From Pseudoduganella danionis (GTDB taxonomy: Bacteria > Pseudomonadota > Gammaproteobacteria > Burkholderiales > Burkholderiaceae_D), in NCBI RefSeq assembly GCF_009720775.1, contig NZ_WNKW01000001.1, forward strand, positions 1,178,001 through 1,242,000: a stretch of 64,000 nucleotides of DNA. Reading direction: 5' to 3'. A program made the translations under genes and the position numbers. The notes beneath the pieces are model-generated. The model saw only the letters and a list, made by a program, of their open reading frames with translations, searched no databases and was not told the origin of the DNA. Shown here piece after piece: positions 43,007-51,966 of this stretch (positions are counted from its first letter, which is position 1; the number at the start of each line of letters is the position of its first letter).

Positions 43007-44053
43007 TTACTGCACGCGCCGCTCGATGGTGATCTGCTCGACTTCCACGCGGCGGTTGGGTGCGAGGCAGGCGATCAGCGCGCTGCGCTGCTTCTGCTGG
43101 CATTGGGCCACGGGATCGGCCGCCCCCTTGCCCACGGCGTTGAGGCGCTGCGCTGCCACGCCTTTGCCGACCAGATAGTCTTTCACTGCCTGGGCGCGCC
43201 GTTCGGAAAGCTTCTGGTTGTAGCGCGGGTTGCCCAGCCGGTCCGTATAGCCGGTAATCACCACTTGCTGCACGCCCGGATTGGCGGCCAGCAGATTGGC
43301 GATCTCGTCCAGTTTAGGCTGCATGTCCTGCAGTTTCGCGCTATCAAACGCGAATAACTCGGTGGCCGACATGGTGACTTTTTCGAAGCGGGCCGGTGGC
43401 GGCGGCGGTGGCGGCACTGGTGTGGGCGGTGGTGGCGGTTCGGCCGCCACTGGAGGTGGGGGCGGCGGTGGCGCTACGGGTGCCGGTTTGGGCGGCGCAT
43501 CGAAAGCGATGTTCAGGCCCACAGTGGCGTAGTAGTTGTTGCTCTTGCTGCTAGGGAAGGTATCGCCGCGCAAAAAACCATGCACATTGCGCAGATCCGC
43601 CTGCAGGCTGACGCGTTCGCTCAGGTCGGCCTGGAAGCCGAAGCCGGCGCTCAGATAGGGCGAGGTTTTGCTGCGTTCGGCCATCAGTGGCAGATTGCTC
43701 TTGTCCCGTTCCGCGCCTGCGCCTATCAGCAGGAAGGGGCGGAAACTTTGGCGCGAAAACAGGTAGAGCCCGTCCACGCCCAGCGTGTTTTGCTGGTAGC
43801 GCCGGTCGCCGTCGCGCGAGCGCGCATAGCTGGTGCCGAGCTGCACATCCCAAGCCTCGCTGACAGGTTTGCCGACGCGCAAGCCCAGGCCGTAGCCACG
43901 GTGGACGGTGCCGAAATCGCTGTCGGGCTTGAGCGCATTTACGCTAGGTTGCAGATACCACGAGGGATTGATGACCGCATCCTGCGCCTGCGCCAGGCAG
44001 GGCAGGCAGAGGGCGGCGGTGGCAAGAGGAAGTGTTCGGGTGATGAAGTTCAC
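43007..44053 (-). CDS. OprF/OmpA-type outer-membrane porin with poly-proline linker
   Basis: A 348-residue protein. A GTG start at 44053 gives a standard signal peptide (ending CLAQAQ) and has CGGAG nine bases upstream. Residues about 22-190 form an eight-strand OmpA-type beta barrel. A striking linker of PPPPPPP blocks follows (coded near 43390-43490), then an OmpA C-terminal peptidoglycan-binding domain (FAFDSAKL, ITGYTDRLGNPRYN, LSERRAQAVKDYL). Two operator-like palindromes lie upstream. Probably a structural porin. Confidence 0.9.
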   Translation of the reverse strand: MNFITRTLPLATAALCLPCLAQAQDAVINPSWYLQPSVNALKPDSDFGTVHRGYGLGLRVGKPVSEAWDVQLGTSYARSRDGDRRYQQNTLGVDGLYLFSRQSFRPFLLIGAGAERDKSNLPLMAERSKTSPYLSAGFGFQADLSERVSLQADLRNVHGFLRGDTFPSSKSNNYYATVGLNIAFDAPPKPAPVAPPPPPPPVAAEPPPPPTPVPPPPPPPARFEKVTMSATELFAFDSAKLQDMQPKLDEIANLLAANPGVQQVVITGYTDRLGNPRYNQKLSERRAQAVKDYLVGKGVAAQRLNAVGKGAADPVAQCQQKQRSALIACLAPNRRVEVEQITIERRVQ

Positions 44054-44148
44054 AGTGTCGCTCCGTTTCTGATTGTTTGAATGGATCGGCAGCAATGGCC
44101 GGACATCGCTGTTGGAGTGGAGATTAGGCCGATAGTTAGGCCTGATCC

Positions 44149-44162
44149 GTACGCTGCCGCAC
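44149..44162. promoter_or_regulatory. GTACG-CTGC-CGCAC near-palindrome upstream of the porin gene
   Basis: One-mismatch copy of the 5-4-5 palindrome, 95 bases upstream of the porin start and 13 of 14 bases identical to the site at 32302. The gap 44054-44356 holds this site, the one at 44169 and a lone half-site GTACGCTGC at 44313 before the next gene; nothing else is visible. Confidence 0.5.
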
Positions 44163-44168
44163 GAAAGC

Positions 44169-44182
44169 TTGAGCTATCTCAA
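44169..44182. promoter_or_regulatory. TTGAG-N4-CTCAA-type site
   Basis: TTGAGCTATCTCAA has the 5-4-5 layout of FNR-type sites, with TTGAG/CTCAA arms in place of TTGAT/ATCAA. It starts exactly 20 bases after the GTACG-type site, two DNA turns. A 13/14 match occurs at 48236-48249. Confidence 0.5.
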
Positions 44183-44356
44183 ATGGACAACAATCGCTGC
44201 AACTTCCGCCATTGCTATGGGTCACACCTATAAACCCGGCTTCTGCAAGCAATGTTCGCTGACGCACAGACTGAAACACTGCCTGCCGTCATTCTTGGCG
44301 TCAGAGTAGCGCGTACGCTGCGAATAGATCGGGCAATCGAGATAAGGAGTGTATCC

Positions 44357-44974
44357 ATGTATGCAGAGCGACCAACCCAGACAGGGCCAGAGCACATGCC
44401 TGTGCCAGCCGCCACTAACAAGCCATCCGGACTGATAGAGCGTCCGGCACCGCCACTTGATCGCAAGCCGGGCCTGTGCATGGCTTCCATCGAACGCGTG
44501 CGGTCCACTTCGGCAACCATGCGCCGCATCGAAAATATGCAGAAGCTGATCGGCGAATTGCAGCTGCATGAAATGCTGGCCGACGAAATTGCCTGGTTCC
44601 TTAAATTTTCCCCTTCCGGAGCCCGCAAATACATCCGCGACCTGCGCGAAGCGGGCGTGATAGAACTGGCCCGCTATGTGGAAGGCACGGCCACCTATCT
44701 GGGCAAGGCCGTGTACCAGCTGACGCCCGACCCGGAACGGGTGCGGGCGTTTCTGGCGGCCATAGTGCAGCCCAAACGCGAGGGCGCGCCCGCGCGCAAG
44801 GAACGCCCCGGTCTGCGCGAACAGGCCATGGCCGGTGCCGGCCGCCACTTCCATATTTTGGCGGACGATACCCACTATGCCATACGGGTCAACCGCAGCC
44901 CCGTGATGCGCGATCCGCTGGTGGCAGCCCTGTTCGGCTCTGCGCCGGCCCAACAGAAAGAGCACAGTCTGTAA
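44357..44974 (+). CDS. Predicted winged-helix protein of unknown function
   Basis: A 205-residue protein. AAGGAG seven bases upstream sets the start at 44357. A Pro-rich N-terminus (about 50 residues) precedes a helical region with a likely winged helix (LADEIAWFLKFSPSGARKYIRDLREAGVIELARY, residues about 80-115), similar in pattern to ArsR/MarR-like folds. The tail is basic and ends with RSPVMRDPLVAALFG. I do not recognise a named family. A transcriptional regulator is the best guess. Confidence 0.65.
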   Translation: MYAERPTQTGPEHMPVPAATNKPSGLIERPAPPLDRKPGLCMASIERVRSTSATMRRIENMQKLIGELQLHEMLADEIAWFLKFSPSGARKYIRDLREAGVIELARYVEGTATYLGKAVYQLTPDPERVRAFLAAIVQPKREGAPARKERPGLREQAMAGAGRHFHILADDTHYAIRVNRSPVMRDPLVAALFGSAPAQQKEHSL

Positions 44975-45088
44975 GGCTGGCGCCAGTGCGCTATGATGAA
45001 CAGCCGGCCATGCCGGCTGTTTGCATATTGAAAAGTCGTTGCCACACCCCATGTAGGCGGGACTCGAACACTGAGGGATGCGCAAGCG

Positions 45089-45952
45089 ATGGATGCACTG
45101 CTCTGGATAGCCTTGACGGCGCTGCTGATAGCGCTGCCGCTGTATTACCCGCGCTGGCGCTTGCGCCGTGTGCTGGCGCAGCCATTGCCTGCTGCCGCGC
45201 AGGCCACACTGGAGCGCTATCTGCCCGTCTACCGGCGCATGCCGGCCGAGCTGCAGCAGCAGTTGCAGCGCCTGATCCGGCAGTTTTTGCACGAGAAAAA
45301 ATTTATCGGCTGCGAGGGGCTGGAAGTGACGGACGACATGGCCGTGCTGATCGCCGCGCAAGCCTGCTTGCTGCTGCTGAACCGCCCCAGCAAAGTGTAT
45401 CCGGCACTGCATACCATACTGCTGTATCCCACCGAGTTCGTTGCACCGCGGGCCCATGTGGGACCGGGCGGCGTAGTCACGCCGGGCCACCAGAGCATGC
45501 TCGGCGAATCGTGGGATGACGGGCGGGTTGTGCTGGCCTGGGATGCGGTATTGCGCGGCATGGCAGACTGGAGCGACGGCCACAATGTGGTGCTGCATGA
45601 GTTTGCCCACCAGCTCGATAGCGAGTCGGGCCGCGCCAATGGCGCGCCTTATCTGGGCAATCCGGCCAGCTACCGTGAATGGTCGGAAGTGCTCACGCGC
45701 GACTACGACAACCTGCGCCTGCATGCGCTGTACCGGCAGGATACCTTGATGGACCCTTACGGTGCCACCAGTCCCGCCGAATTTTTTGCCGTAGCGACGG
45801 AAACCTTTTTCGAAAAGCCGTATCAGATGGCACAACACCATGGCGAACTGTATGCCGAACTGAGCAAGTATTACCGCGTCGATCCGCGCCAGTGGACCAG
45901 TGCGCCGCCACCCGTCATGCCTGCCAGTTACGCTGCACCAGCCTACTGGTAA
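45089..45952 (+). CDS. mtfA: Zinc-dependent peptidase MtfA (M90)
   Basis: A 287-residue protein with a short N-terminal hydrophobic segment and the MtfA peptidase fold. The zinc motif is HEFAH at residues 170-174 with the following QLDSESGRANGAP. The late SPAEFFAVATETFFEKP is also typical. In E. coli MtfA (YeeI) inactivates the Mlc repressor and has aminopeptidase activity; whether that target exists here is not known. It stands alone with a weak ribosome-binding site. Confidence 0.92.
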   Translation: MDALLWIALTALLIALPLYYPRWRLRRVLAQPLPAAAQATLERYLPVYRRMPAELQQQLQRLIRQFLHEKKFIGCEGLEVTDDMAVLIAAQACLLLLNRPSKVYPALHTILLYPTEFVAPRAHVGPGGVVTPGHQSMLGESWDDGRVVLAWDAVLRGMADWSDGHNVVLHEFAHQLDSESGRANGAPYLGNPASYREWSEVLTRDYDNLRLHALYRQDTLMDPYGATSPAEFFAVATETFFEKPYQMAQHHGELYAELSKYYRVDPRQWTSAPPPVMPASYAAPAYW

Positions 45953-46114
45953 AGCCTTGGTCAGGCTGGCAATCATGCCGTTTCGGCACTGTTGCGATGG
46001 ATTGTTGCTTATGCGAGACGCTGCCTGCACGCCGCGCTTTTTTCGGTATGATAGGCGCATCAGGTTTTCAACCGGCAGCCGTTGCAACCGCGCGTTCTGA
46101 TAGGAGATGCGTCT

Positions 46115-46477
46115 ATGACTCAGGCATGGCTAGAGCTTACTCGCCCGGATGGCCGCGACGTGCGGGCACCATCCGAAGCCCAGATGGCGGCGGCGCTGGC
46201 GGACGTCTACAGCGGCAAGGTGGCCAATCCCGACGGTGGCCCCGGCAGTGCCGTGCTGCGCTTCGGTTATGACGACGGGCTGATGTATGAAGTGGAAGTC
46301 TCTGGCGGTGGCAATGTGCGTTTTGCCGAATGGTCGGACCGGGATTGCGAAATCGCGCTGGCCACGCCGCGCACCATGCAGGCGCTGAAACAGGCCGATG
46401 CCCTGCAACTGTGGCGCATGCTGGCACAACGGCAAGTGGCCAAAATCCGTAGCCAGCCCTGGCTCAATAACGATTGA
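46115..46477 (+). CDS. Hypothetical protein
   Basis: A 120-residue soluble protein of unknown family, starting MTQAWLELTRPDGRDVRAP. TAGGAG seven bases before 46115 sets the start. Sequence suggests an alternating alpha/beta fold with acidic loops (RFGYDDGLMYEVEVSGGGN). There is no signal peptide. It converges on the TraR/DksA-type gene. Confidence 0.65.
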   Translation: MTQAWLELTRPDGRDVRAPSEAQMAAALADVYSGKVANPDGGPGSAVLRFGYDDGLMYEVEVSGGGNVRFAEWSDRDCEIALATPRTMQALKQADALQLWRMLAQRQVAKIRSQPWLNND

Positions 46478-46519
46478 ACGGCGCTCGTTTAACTCTATCC
46501 AGCAGCATGCCACGCGGCC

Positions 46520-46906
46520 TCACGCTGGGTGGGGGCGGCCGTGCAATTCGGCCCGGGTCTGGCAGGCGATGCACAGCCGCGCGTCGGGCCGCGCATTCAG
46601 GCGTGAGTAGCCGATAGGGTCACCGCAAGTTTCACACAGGCCGTAGCTGGCTTCGGCGAATTTGGTCAGTGCATGGCGCACGCTCTGCAACTGCTGCAGC
46701 GTGTGCGCGGCTGCTTCCATCTGCTGGGCTTCGAAACTGCGCTGGCTGGCGTTGTCCGAGGGCGAGGCTTGCGTCTCATGGGGCAGGGGACGGCGCAGCG
46801 CAGCCGTATGCAGCGTTTCGTCGGCAAGCTTGGCCAGCAAGCCAGCGTAATCCTGCCGCAGGCGCTCCTGCAAATGCTCCCATTGCCGTGATTCCAGTCC
46901 ATTCAT
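46520..46906 (-). CDS. TraR/DksA-family zinc-finger protein
   Basis: A 128-residue protein with a helical hairpin N-terminus and a C-terminal four-cysteine zinc finger (CETCGDPIGYSRLNARPDARLCIACQ). The start at 46906 has GGGAG upstream. DksA-like proteins bind RNA polymerase through the secondary channel and modulate the stringent response. The acidic coil tip DxxDA of true DksA is not evident, so it is a DksA paralogue and not DksA itself. Confidence 0.88.
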   Translation of the reverse strand: MNGLESRQWEHLQERLRQDYAGLLAKLADETLHTAALRRPLPHETQASPSDNASQRSFEAQQMEAAAHTLQQLQSVRHALTKFAEASYGLCETCGDPIGYSRLNARPDARLCIACQTRAELHGRPHPA

Positions 46907-46963
46907 GACGCTGCTCCCTATGCCTCTGTCATTAGACTGGAGCACGCGCGATTTGTTCAGTCT

Positions 46964-47374
46964 TCAGGGCGCGCCATGATCCAGCGCATCGAGCTGGTGC
47001 TTGATATTTTCCAGCGGCTTGAGCACATGTTCGGGTTTGCCGCTGGCAATGGCCGCACCCAGTGCCAGCAGTTCGGCGCTGAAGTCGAACACGTCCTTGA
47101 TATGCTGGATATGCTCCAGCGTGGCGCGCGCGCGCGCCGTCACGGCCAGCACCTGCTGCTGGGCCGGGGCGAGGCCGCTGGCGGCCAGCCGGGCAGCATC
47201 GAGGTAAAGGCCGTTGGCACACATGCGCAAAGCCACTTCGCGCCCAAACAGCGCCTGTATTTCCGCTTGCGGCGCAGCGGGCGGGCGCATGGCCAGCAGG
47301 ATGCGGCGGTGCAGGGCGGCGGCGCAGTCGCTGAGCTGGCTGGCGATGGTTTCGATATTGCTTGCTGGGCTCAT
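46964..47374 (-). CDS. Hypothetical helical protein
   Basis: A 136-residue, almost fully helical, Ala/Leu/Gln-rich soluble protein starting MSPASNIETIASQLSD. No family recognised. Its start is 2 bases after the stop of the upstream lipoprotein gene, so the pair is co-transcribed. CTCCCGAGAG precedes the ATG. Confidence 0.65.
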   Translation of the reverse strand: MSPASNIETIASQLSDCAAALHRRILLAMRPPAAPQAEIQALFGREVALRMCANGLYLDAARLAASGLAPAQQQVLAVTARARATLEHIQHIKDVFDFSAELLALGAAIASGKPEHVLKPLENIKHQLDALDHGAP

Positions 47375-47376
47375 GG

Positions 47377-48183
47377 CTACTCTCGGGAGGTTGGTGCGGC
47401 CGGCAGTTGTGCCAGCAGGGCTTGATGGCTTGCAATGATGCTGTCCAGATGCTGGCGTGCCAGCGTGCTGCGCAGGCCGAACAAACGGTATTCATTGCGT
47501 TTTTCCTGCTGCAGCACGCCGGCCAGCGCGCGCAGCAGGCGCTGGCGCTGCGGGTCGGCATACGGCAGCTCCGTTTCCAGCATGCCCAGCACGATGGCTT
47601 GTTCGTTCTCGCTGCTGCGCTGATAGAGCCGCAGCAGCGTCTGCATGGCTTCCAGCAGCTGCTGGACAGCCGGCGCGCCCGAGCGCAGCAGATCCTGCAG
47701 GGCGGCCTGCTGGGCTGGTGCCGTGACGGCCCGCGCCAGCAGGCGGCTCAGGCCGGCAAACGCCGAGACATGGCGGTCGTCCAGCCCCTGGTCGGGCCAG
47801 GCGCGGATGCCGCTGCCCATGGCCTTGACCTGATCTTCCAGATCGTACTGCTTGTCGCCGGCCAGCCGGCCCAGTGCCTGCATATAGGCTTGCACGCCAC
47901 CCTGCAGCTTGACGAAGTCGTCACAGGCTTGCTGGCGCTGGCGGTCCTGCTGGCGCTCAAAGGCATCGGCCTCGGGCGTGAGAAAGGGCTGCTCGCGCTG
48001 ATAGGTGTGGCGATAGCGTTCGGTCAGCTCGTGATAGCTCTGCAGATTGGGCGCCAGCGCGGCGAATTCGCGCACGGCCGCCGTCTGCGGCGTGCTGCTG
48101 GCGCAGCCGGACAGGAGCAGGATGGCTGCGAGCAGGCAGCCGAGCATGCGGCCCCGCAGTGCGATGGTGGTGTAGAAACGCAT
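47377..48183 (-). CDS. Conserved lipoprotein of unknown function
   Basis: A 268-residue lipoprotein: lipobox LLSGC with Cys near residue 27, then a long helical body with Gln/Arg/Leu-rich amphipathic segments. GGGAG precedes the ATG at 48183. It is in an operon with the 136-residue helical protein, and an 18-base palindrome of TTGAG type lies 50 bases upstream. I cannot name the family. Confidence 0.7.
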   Translation of the reverse strand: MRFYTTIALRGRMLGCLLAAILLLSGCASSTPQTAAVREFAALAPNLQSYHELTERYRHTYQREQPFLTPEADAFERQQDRQRQQACDDFVKLQGGVQAYMQALGRLAGDKQYDLEDQVKAMGSGIRAWPDQGLDDRHVSAFAGLSRLLARAVTAPAQQAALQDLLRSGAPAVQQLLEAMQTLLRLYQRSSENEQAIVLGMLETELPYADPQRQRLLRALAGVLQQEKRNEYRLFGLRSTLARQHLDSIIASHQALLAQLPAAPTSRE

Positions 48184-48233
48184 GGGCTCTCCCGCGTAGA
48201 AAAAGCCCAGTTTGGTATGCGTCTGGCGTGCTG

Positions 48234-48251
48234 TATTGAGCTAGCTCAATA
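48234..48251. promoter_or_regulatory. Perfect 18-base palindrome with TTGAG-CTAG-CTCAA core
   Basis: TATTGAGCT is followed by its exact reverse complement, 50 bases upstream of the lipoprotein gene. The core resembles the 44169 site and has FNR-like 5-4-5 spacing. Confidence 0.6.
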
Positions 48252-48303
48252 GTGTGGCGTTGTTACACTAGCATTTTGCGTGATTGGTGCGCCGGCCCAG
48301 GCG

Positions 48304-49083
48304 CTAGCTGGCCAGAGTCTGGCGCCAGCTCAGGCCGGCGAGTGTGTCGCCGGCCGGCAGGTATTCGCAGCCCAGCCAGCCTTCATAACCGAGTTCGTCG
48401 ATCAGGCGGAACAGGAAGCCGTAATTGATTTCGCCCGTGCCCGGCTCGTGCCGGCCCGGGGTGTCGGCAATCTGCATGTGGCGGATCAGGGGCAGGCGGG
48501 CACGGATGGTATTGGCCAGCTCGCCTTCCATGCGTTGCATGTGATAGATGTCGTACTGCAGGAACAGATGGGCACAAGCCGCCTCGGCGATGATGTCGGC
48601 CGCCTGCTGGCTGGTATTGAGCAGATAGCCGGGCATGTCGTAGTGATTGATCGGCTCGATCAGCACATCGATGCCGTGGGGCGCCAGCTTGCCCGCGGCA
48701 TAGCGCAGGTTGTCGATATAGGTGGCGCGGGCCCGTTCGGGCGCCAGTCCGGCCGGCAGTTTGCCGGCCATGCAGTGCAGCTGCTTGACGTCCAGCTCGA
48801 GCGCATATTCGAGCGCCGTGTCGACGCCGCTACGGAATTCGTCCAGCCGGCGCGGATCGCAGGCCATGCCGCGGTCGCCCGCATTCCAGTCGCCGCACGG
48901 CAGGTTGAACAGCACTAGCTGCAGCTGGTGGCGGCGCAGGCGCTCGGCCAACTGGTCCGCATCGTAGGCATAGGGGAACAGGAATTCCACGCCATCGAAG
49001 CCCGCTTCGCGCGCCAGCGCAAAGCGCTCGAGGAAGGGCACCTCGTTGAACAGCATGGTCAGGTTGGCGGCGAACTTGGGCAT
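48304..49083 (-). CDS. hyi: Hydroxypyruvate isomerase / 2-oxo-tetronate isomerase family protein
   Basis: A 259-residue TIM-barrel xylose-isomerase-like enzyme. Segments FAANLTMLFNEVPFLERF, GFDGVEFLFPY, NLPCGDWNAGDRG, IEPINHYDMPGY, QYDIYHMQRMEG, IQMADTPGRHEPGTGEI-like and GCEYLPAGDT match the Hyi/OtnI group, which interconverts hydroxypyruvate and tartronate semialdehyde or related four-carbon sugars. No pathway neighbours are present, so the substrate is open. Confidence 0.88.
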   Translation of the reverse strand: MPKFAANLTMLFNEVPFLERFALAREAGFDGVEFLFPYAYDADQLAERLRRHQLQLVLFNLPCGDWNAGDRGMACDPRRLDEFRSGVDTALEYALELDVKQLHCMAGKLPAGLAPERARATYIDNLRYAAGKLAPHGIDVLIEPINHYDMPGYLLNTSQQAADIIAEAACAHLFLQYDIYHMQRMEGELANTIRARLPLIRHMQIADTPGRHEPGTGEINYGFLFRLIDELGYEGWLGCEYLPAGDTLAGLSWRQTLAS

Positions 49084-49211
49084 AGTGATTCCGGCAGTCA
49101 GGCAGAACCGCTATCCTAGCCGAAAATCTGCCTGCCCAGATAGTTGCATGGCGCTAGATGCCGGGCGCTGCCCTGTGAGGGAAGGCGGCCGTGGCCGCCA
49201 GTTGAAGCAGA

Positions 49212-49249
49212 GCGGGGCTGGTGCAGCGCATAGTGCTGCATAGCCCCGC
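49212..49249. terminator. Long hairpin downstream of rhlE
   Basis: Outer arms GCGGGGCT (49212-49219) and AGCCCCGC (49242-49249) enclose an inner TGCAGC/GCTGCA stem. It lies just after the rhlE stop (minus strand). There is no T-run in the direction of rhlE, so it may act as a 3' stabiliser or a rho-dependent end. Confidence 0.55.
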
Positions 49250-49257
49250 CCGCAGGA

Positions 49258-50742
49258 TTAGCGGCCGCGGCCGCCAGAACGGTGCTGGGCGGCGCTGCGC
49301 GGGGCATTGCCGTTGCTGCTGCGTGGACCAGCGCCGTTGCCGCGCGGGCCGTTGCCACCGCCATTGCTGCGCGCCGGATTGCCGCCGCCATTGCCACTAC
49401 CATTGCCGCGTGGTGCATTGCCGTTGCCGCCAGCATTGCGACCAGCATGATTGCCGCCACCGCCACCGCCGCCGGCACCAGCACTGCGCTGACCACCACC
49501 ACTGCGTGGCTTGTTGCCGTGACGGCTAGGGCCATTGCGGTGGCCGGGGCCGCCGCTGCGCAGCTGGATAGGCTGGGCGCGCGCATTCGGATCCGGTTCA
49601 AAACCGGCGATGACTTCGCGTGGCAGGGTCTGCTTGATGAGCTTCTCGATGTCTTTCAACATCTCGTGCTCGTCCACGCAGACCAGCGACACGGCTTCGC
49701 CAGTGGCGCCGGCGCGGCCGGTACGGCCGATGCGGTGCACATAGTCTTCCGGCACATTCGGCAGATCGTAGTTGACCACGTGGGGCAGCTGGTCGATATC
49801 GATGCCGCGCGCGGCGATATCGGTCGCCACCAGCACTTGCAGCGTGCCGTCCTTGAACTCGGACAGCGCGCGGGTACGGGCCGATTGGCTCTTGTTGCCG
49901 TGAATGGCCATGGCGCCTATGCCGTCGGCACCGAGCTGGTCTACCAGCTTGTTGGCGCCGTGCTTGGTACGGGTGAATACCAGTACCTGGGTCCAGTTAT
50001 GCGCCTTGATCAGGTAGGACAGCATGGGGTGCTTCTTGTCGCGGTCGACCGGGTGGATTTTCTGCGCAATGATTTCCACGGTGGAGTTGCGGCGCGCCAC
50101 TTCAATGGTGGCCGGCTTGTCCAGCAGGCCATCGGCCAGTGCTTTGATTTCGTCCGAGAAAGTGGCCGAGAACAGCAGGTTCTGGCGCTTCGGTGGCAGC
50201 GCGGCCAGCACTTTGCGGATGTCGCGGATGAAGCCCATGTCCAGCATGCGGTCGGCTTCGTCGAGGATCAGGATTTCGATCTGGTCCAGTTTGACGGTGC
50301 CCTGTTCCATGTGGTCGAGCAGACGGCCCGGCGTTGCCACCAGAATATCGACGCCATGCTTGAGCTGTTTGATCTGCGGGTTGATGCCCACGCCGCCGAA
50401 AATCACGGTGGAATTGAGCTTGGTGTATTTGCCGTACACGCGCACGCTTTCCTCGACCTGGGCCGCCAGTTCGCGGGTCGGGGTCAGAATCAGGGCGCGG
50501 ATGGGACGTGGCGAGCTGTTATTGCTCAGTGCCAGGCCGCGCGCGTCGGTGGACAGGCGGTGCAGCACGGGCAGGGTAAAGCCGGCCGTCTTGCCGGTGC
50601 CGGTCTGTGCGCCTGCCAGCAGGTCGCCGCCATTCAGGACGGCCGGGATGGCCTGCTGCTGGATGGGCGTGGGCGAGGTGTAGCCCGCTTCGGTAACAGC
50701 GCGGACGATGGCATCGGACAAACCGAGGGAAGTAAAGGACAT
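49258..50742 (-). CDS. rhlE: DEAD-box RNA helicase RhlE
   Basis: A 494-residue ATP-dependent RNA helicase. The RecA-like core carries the Q motif ([13 protein letters not shown]), [20 protein letters not shown] ([14 protein letters not shown]), SATF, and in domain 2 [11 protein letters not shown] and [10 protein letters not shown]. The last 90 or so residues are a Gly/Asn/Arg-rich disordered tail typical of RhlE. It likely acts in ribosome assembly and RNA decay, especially in the cold. A 236-base region separates it from suhB. Confidence 0.95.
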   Translation of the reverse strand: MSFTSLGLSDAIVRAVTEAGYTSPTPIQQQAIPAVLNGGDLLAGAQTGTGKTAGFTLPVLHRLSTDARGLALSNNSSPRPIRALILTPTRELAAQVEESVRVYGKYTKLNSTVIFGGVGINPQIKQLKHGVDILVATPGRLLDHMEQGTVKLDQIEILILDEADRMLDMGFIRDIRKVLAALPPKRQNLLFSATFSDEIKALADGLLDKPATIEVARRNSTVEIIAQKIHPVDRDKKHPMLSYLIKAHNWTQVLVFTRTKHGANKLVDQLGADGIGAMAIHGNKSQSARTRALSEFKDGTLQVLVATDIAARGIDIDQLPHVVNYDLPNVPEDYVHRIGRTGRAGATGEAVSLVCVDEHEMLKDIEKLIKQTLPREVIAGFEPDPNARAQPIQLRSGGPGHRNGPSRHGNKPRSGGGQRSAGAGGGGGGGNHAGRNAGGNGNAPRGNGSGNGGGNPARSNGGGNGPRGNGAGPRSSNGNAPRSAAQHRSGGRGR

Positions 50743-50892
50743 GGTAACTCTAAGTGAGGATAGGCCTGTCGCCAGTTGCTGGCGCCAGTCGCAGGCAATC
50801 TAGGTGGATGATACTGCGGCAGAGGACTGGTCAAGCACGCCGCAGCACAGAGTATAGCAGCTTCAACTATAAATTGTTTCAATGCGGAAATT

Positions 50893-50918
50893 AAAAAGAG
50901 AGCAAATGCTCTCTTTTT
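50893..50918. terminator. Bidirectional rho-independent terminator
   Basis: Arms AAAAAGAGAGC (50893-50903) and GCTCTCTTTTT (50908-50918) flank a four-base loop, with T-runs on both strands. It ends the suhB transcript before rhlE. Confidence 0.88.
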
Positions 50919-50978
50919 TTGTAACAAACTCGCCATTCCGCCTGAAAACTGCAGGGCAGGGCGGGCCTGCCCGCCAGC

Positions 50979-51806
50979 TTATTCGGTGGCCGGGGCGGCC
51001 GGTGCTGCCGGCGTGGCGTGGAACGGAGTCAGCAGACCGACCATCTGGCCGAAGATTTTCGGGCTGGCGGCAATGATGTCGCCCTTGTACAGGTAGTCCG
51101 ATTCACCGTTGAACTCGCCAACGATACCACCGGCTTCCGTCACCATCAGCGAACCGGCCGCGATATCCCAAGGCTTCAAGCCTTTTTCGTAGAAACCGTC
51201 CAGACGGCCCGAGGCGACATAGGCCAGATCCAGTGCAGCACTACCGGGACGGCGCACGCCGTGGCAGCGTTCAGCCATGATGCCGTACATTTTCAGGTAT
51301 TCGTCGAGCGCTTTGGCATTGCCGGCCACATAGCCGGTCGACAGCAGCGCGTTGGCGATGCGGTCCAGCTTGGTAACACGGATACGCTTGTCGTTCAGAT
51401 AGGCGCCGCCGCCTTTGGTGGCGGTGAACAGGTCGTTGCGGACAGGGTCATAGATCACGGCCTGGGTGACCACGCCGCGCTGGGCCAGCGCGATCGAGAT
51501 CGAGTACTGCGGGAAGCCGTGCATGAAGTTGGTGGTGCCATCGAGCGGGTCGATGATCCAGGTGTATTCACTCTCGTCGTGGGCGTTGGCGGATGCGCCC
51601 GACTCTTCGGCCAGGAAAGCGTGCTCAGGATAGGCTTTGGACAGCACTTCGATGATCGCCTGCTCGGCGGCCTGATCGACATCGGTGACGAAATCCTTGT
51701 GGTTTTTCTCGTTGACGATCAGACGATCCAGATCGAACGAAGCGCGGTTGATGACCGCGGCGGCGCGGCGGGCGGCCTTCACCGCCGTGTTGAGCATAGG
51801 GTGCAT
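50979..51806 (-). CDS. suhB: Inositol-1-monophosphatase SuhB
   Basis: A 275-residue member of the FIG phosphatase superfamily. The start at 51806 ([16 protein letters not shown]) fits the family; the extension to 51881 does not. Metal and active-site motifs are [16 protein letters not shown] (metal Glu), [17 protein letters not shown] and [19 protein letters not shown]. SuhB also acts in rRNA antitermination in E. coli. It is divergent from trmJ, a pairing common in betaproteobacteria. Confidence 0.95.
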   Translation of the reverse strand: MHPMLNTAVKAARRAAAVINRASFDLDRLIVNEKNHKDFVTDVDQAAEQAIIEVLSKAYPEHAFLAEESGASANAHDESEYTWIIDPLDGTTNFMHGFPQYSISIALAQRGVVTQAVIYDPVRNDLFTATKGGGAYLNDKRIRVTKLDRIANALLSTGYVAGNAKALDEYLKMYGIMAERCHGVRRPGSAALDLAYVASGRLDGFYEKGLKPWDIAAGSLMVTEAGGIVGEFNGESDYLYKGDIIAASPKIFGQMVGLLTPFHATPAAPAAPATE

Positions 51807-51966
51807 GTAAGCTTTTTCCGTTAAAAGAACGCTAACGCCCAGCGGGGGCCTCAGCCTGCCCGGCAGCACGATAGAGTACAAGAGTGAATTAAAGAGCGGA
51901 GCGGCGCCGACAGGGTAAAATTCCGGAAAATCTTAGTATCGATACCGCGCAATAGCGCTATTTTAA

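Noticed and set aside
43390..43490. GGC-rich repeat tract as a possible regulatory repeat
   Set aside because: It codes for the poly-proline linker of the porin in the proper frame.
49282..50757. A 491-codon plus-strand frame opposite rhlE
   Set aside because: Fully antisense to the helicase core; composition rich in His/Gln/Val as expected of a shadow.
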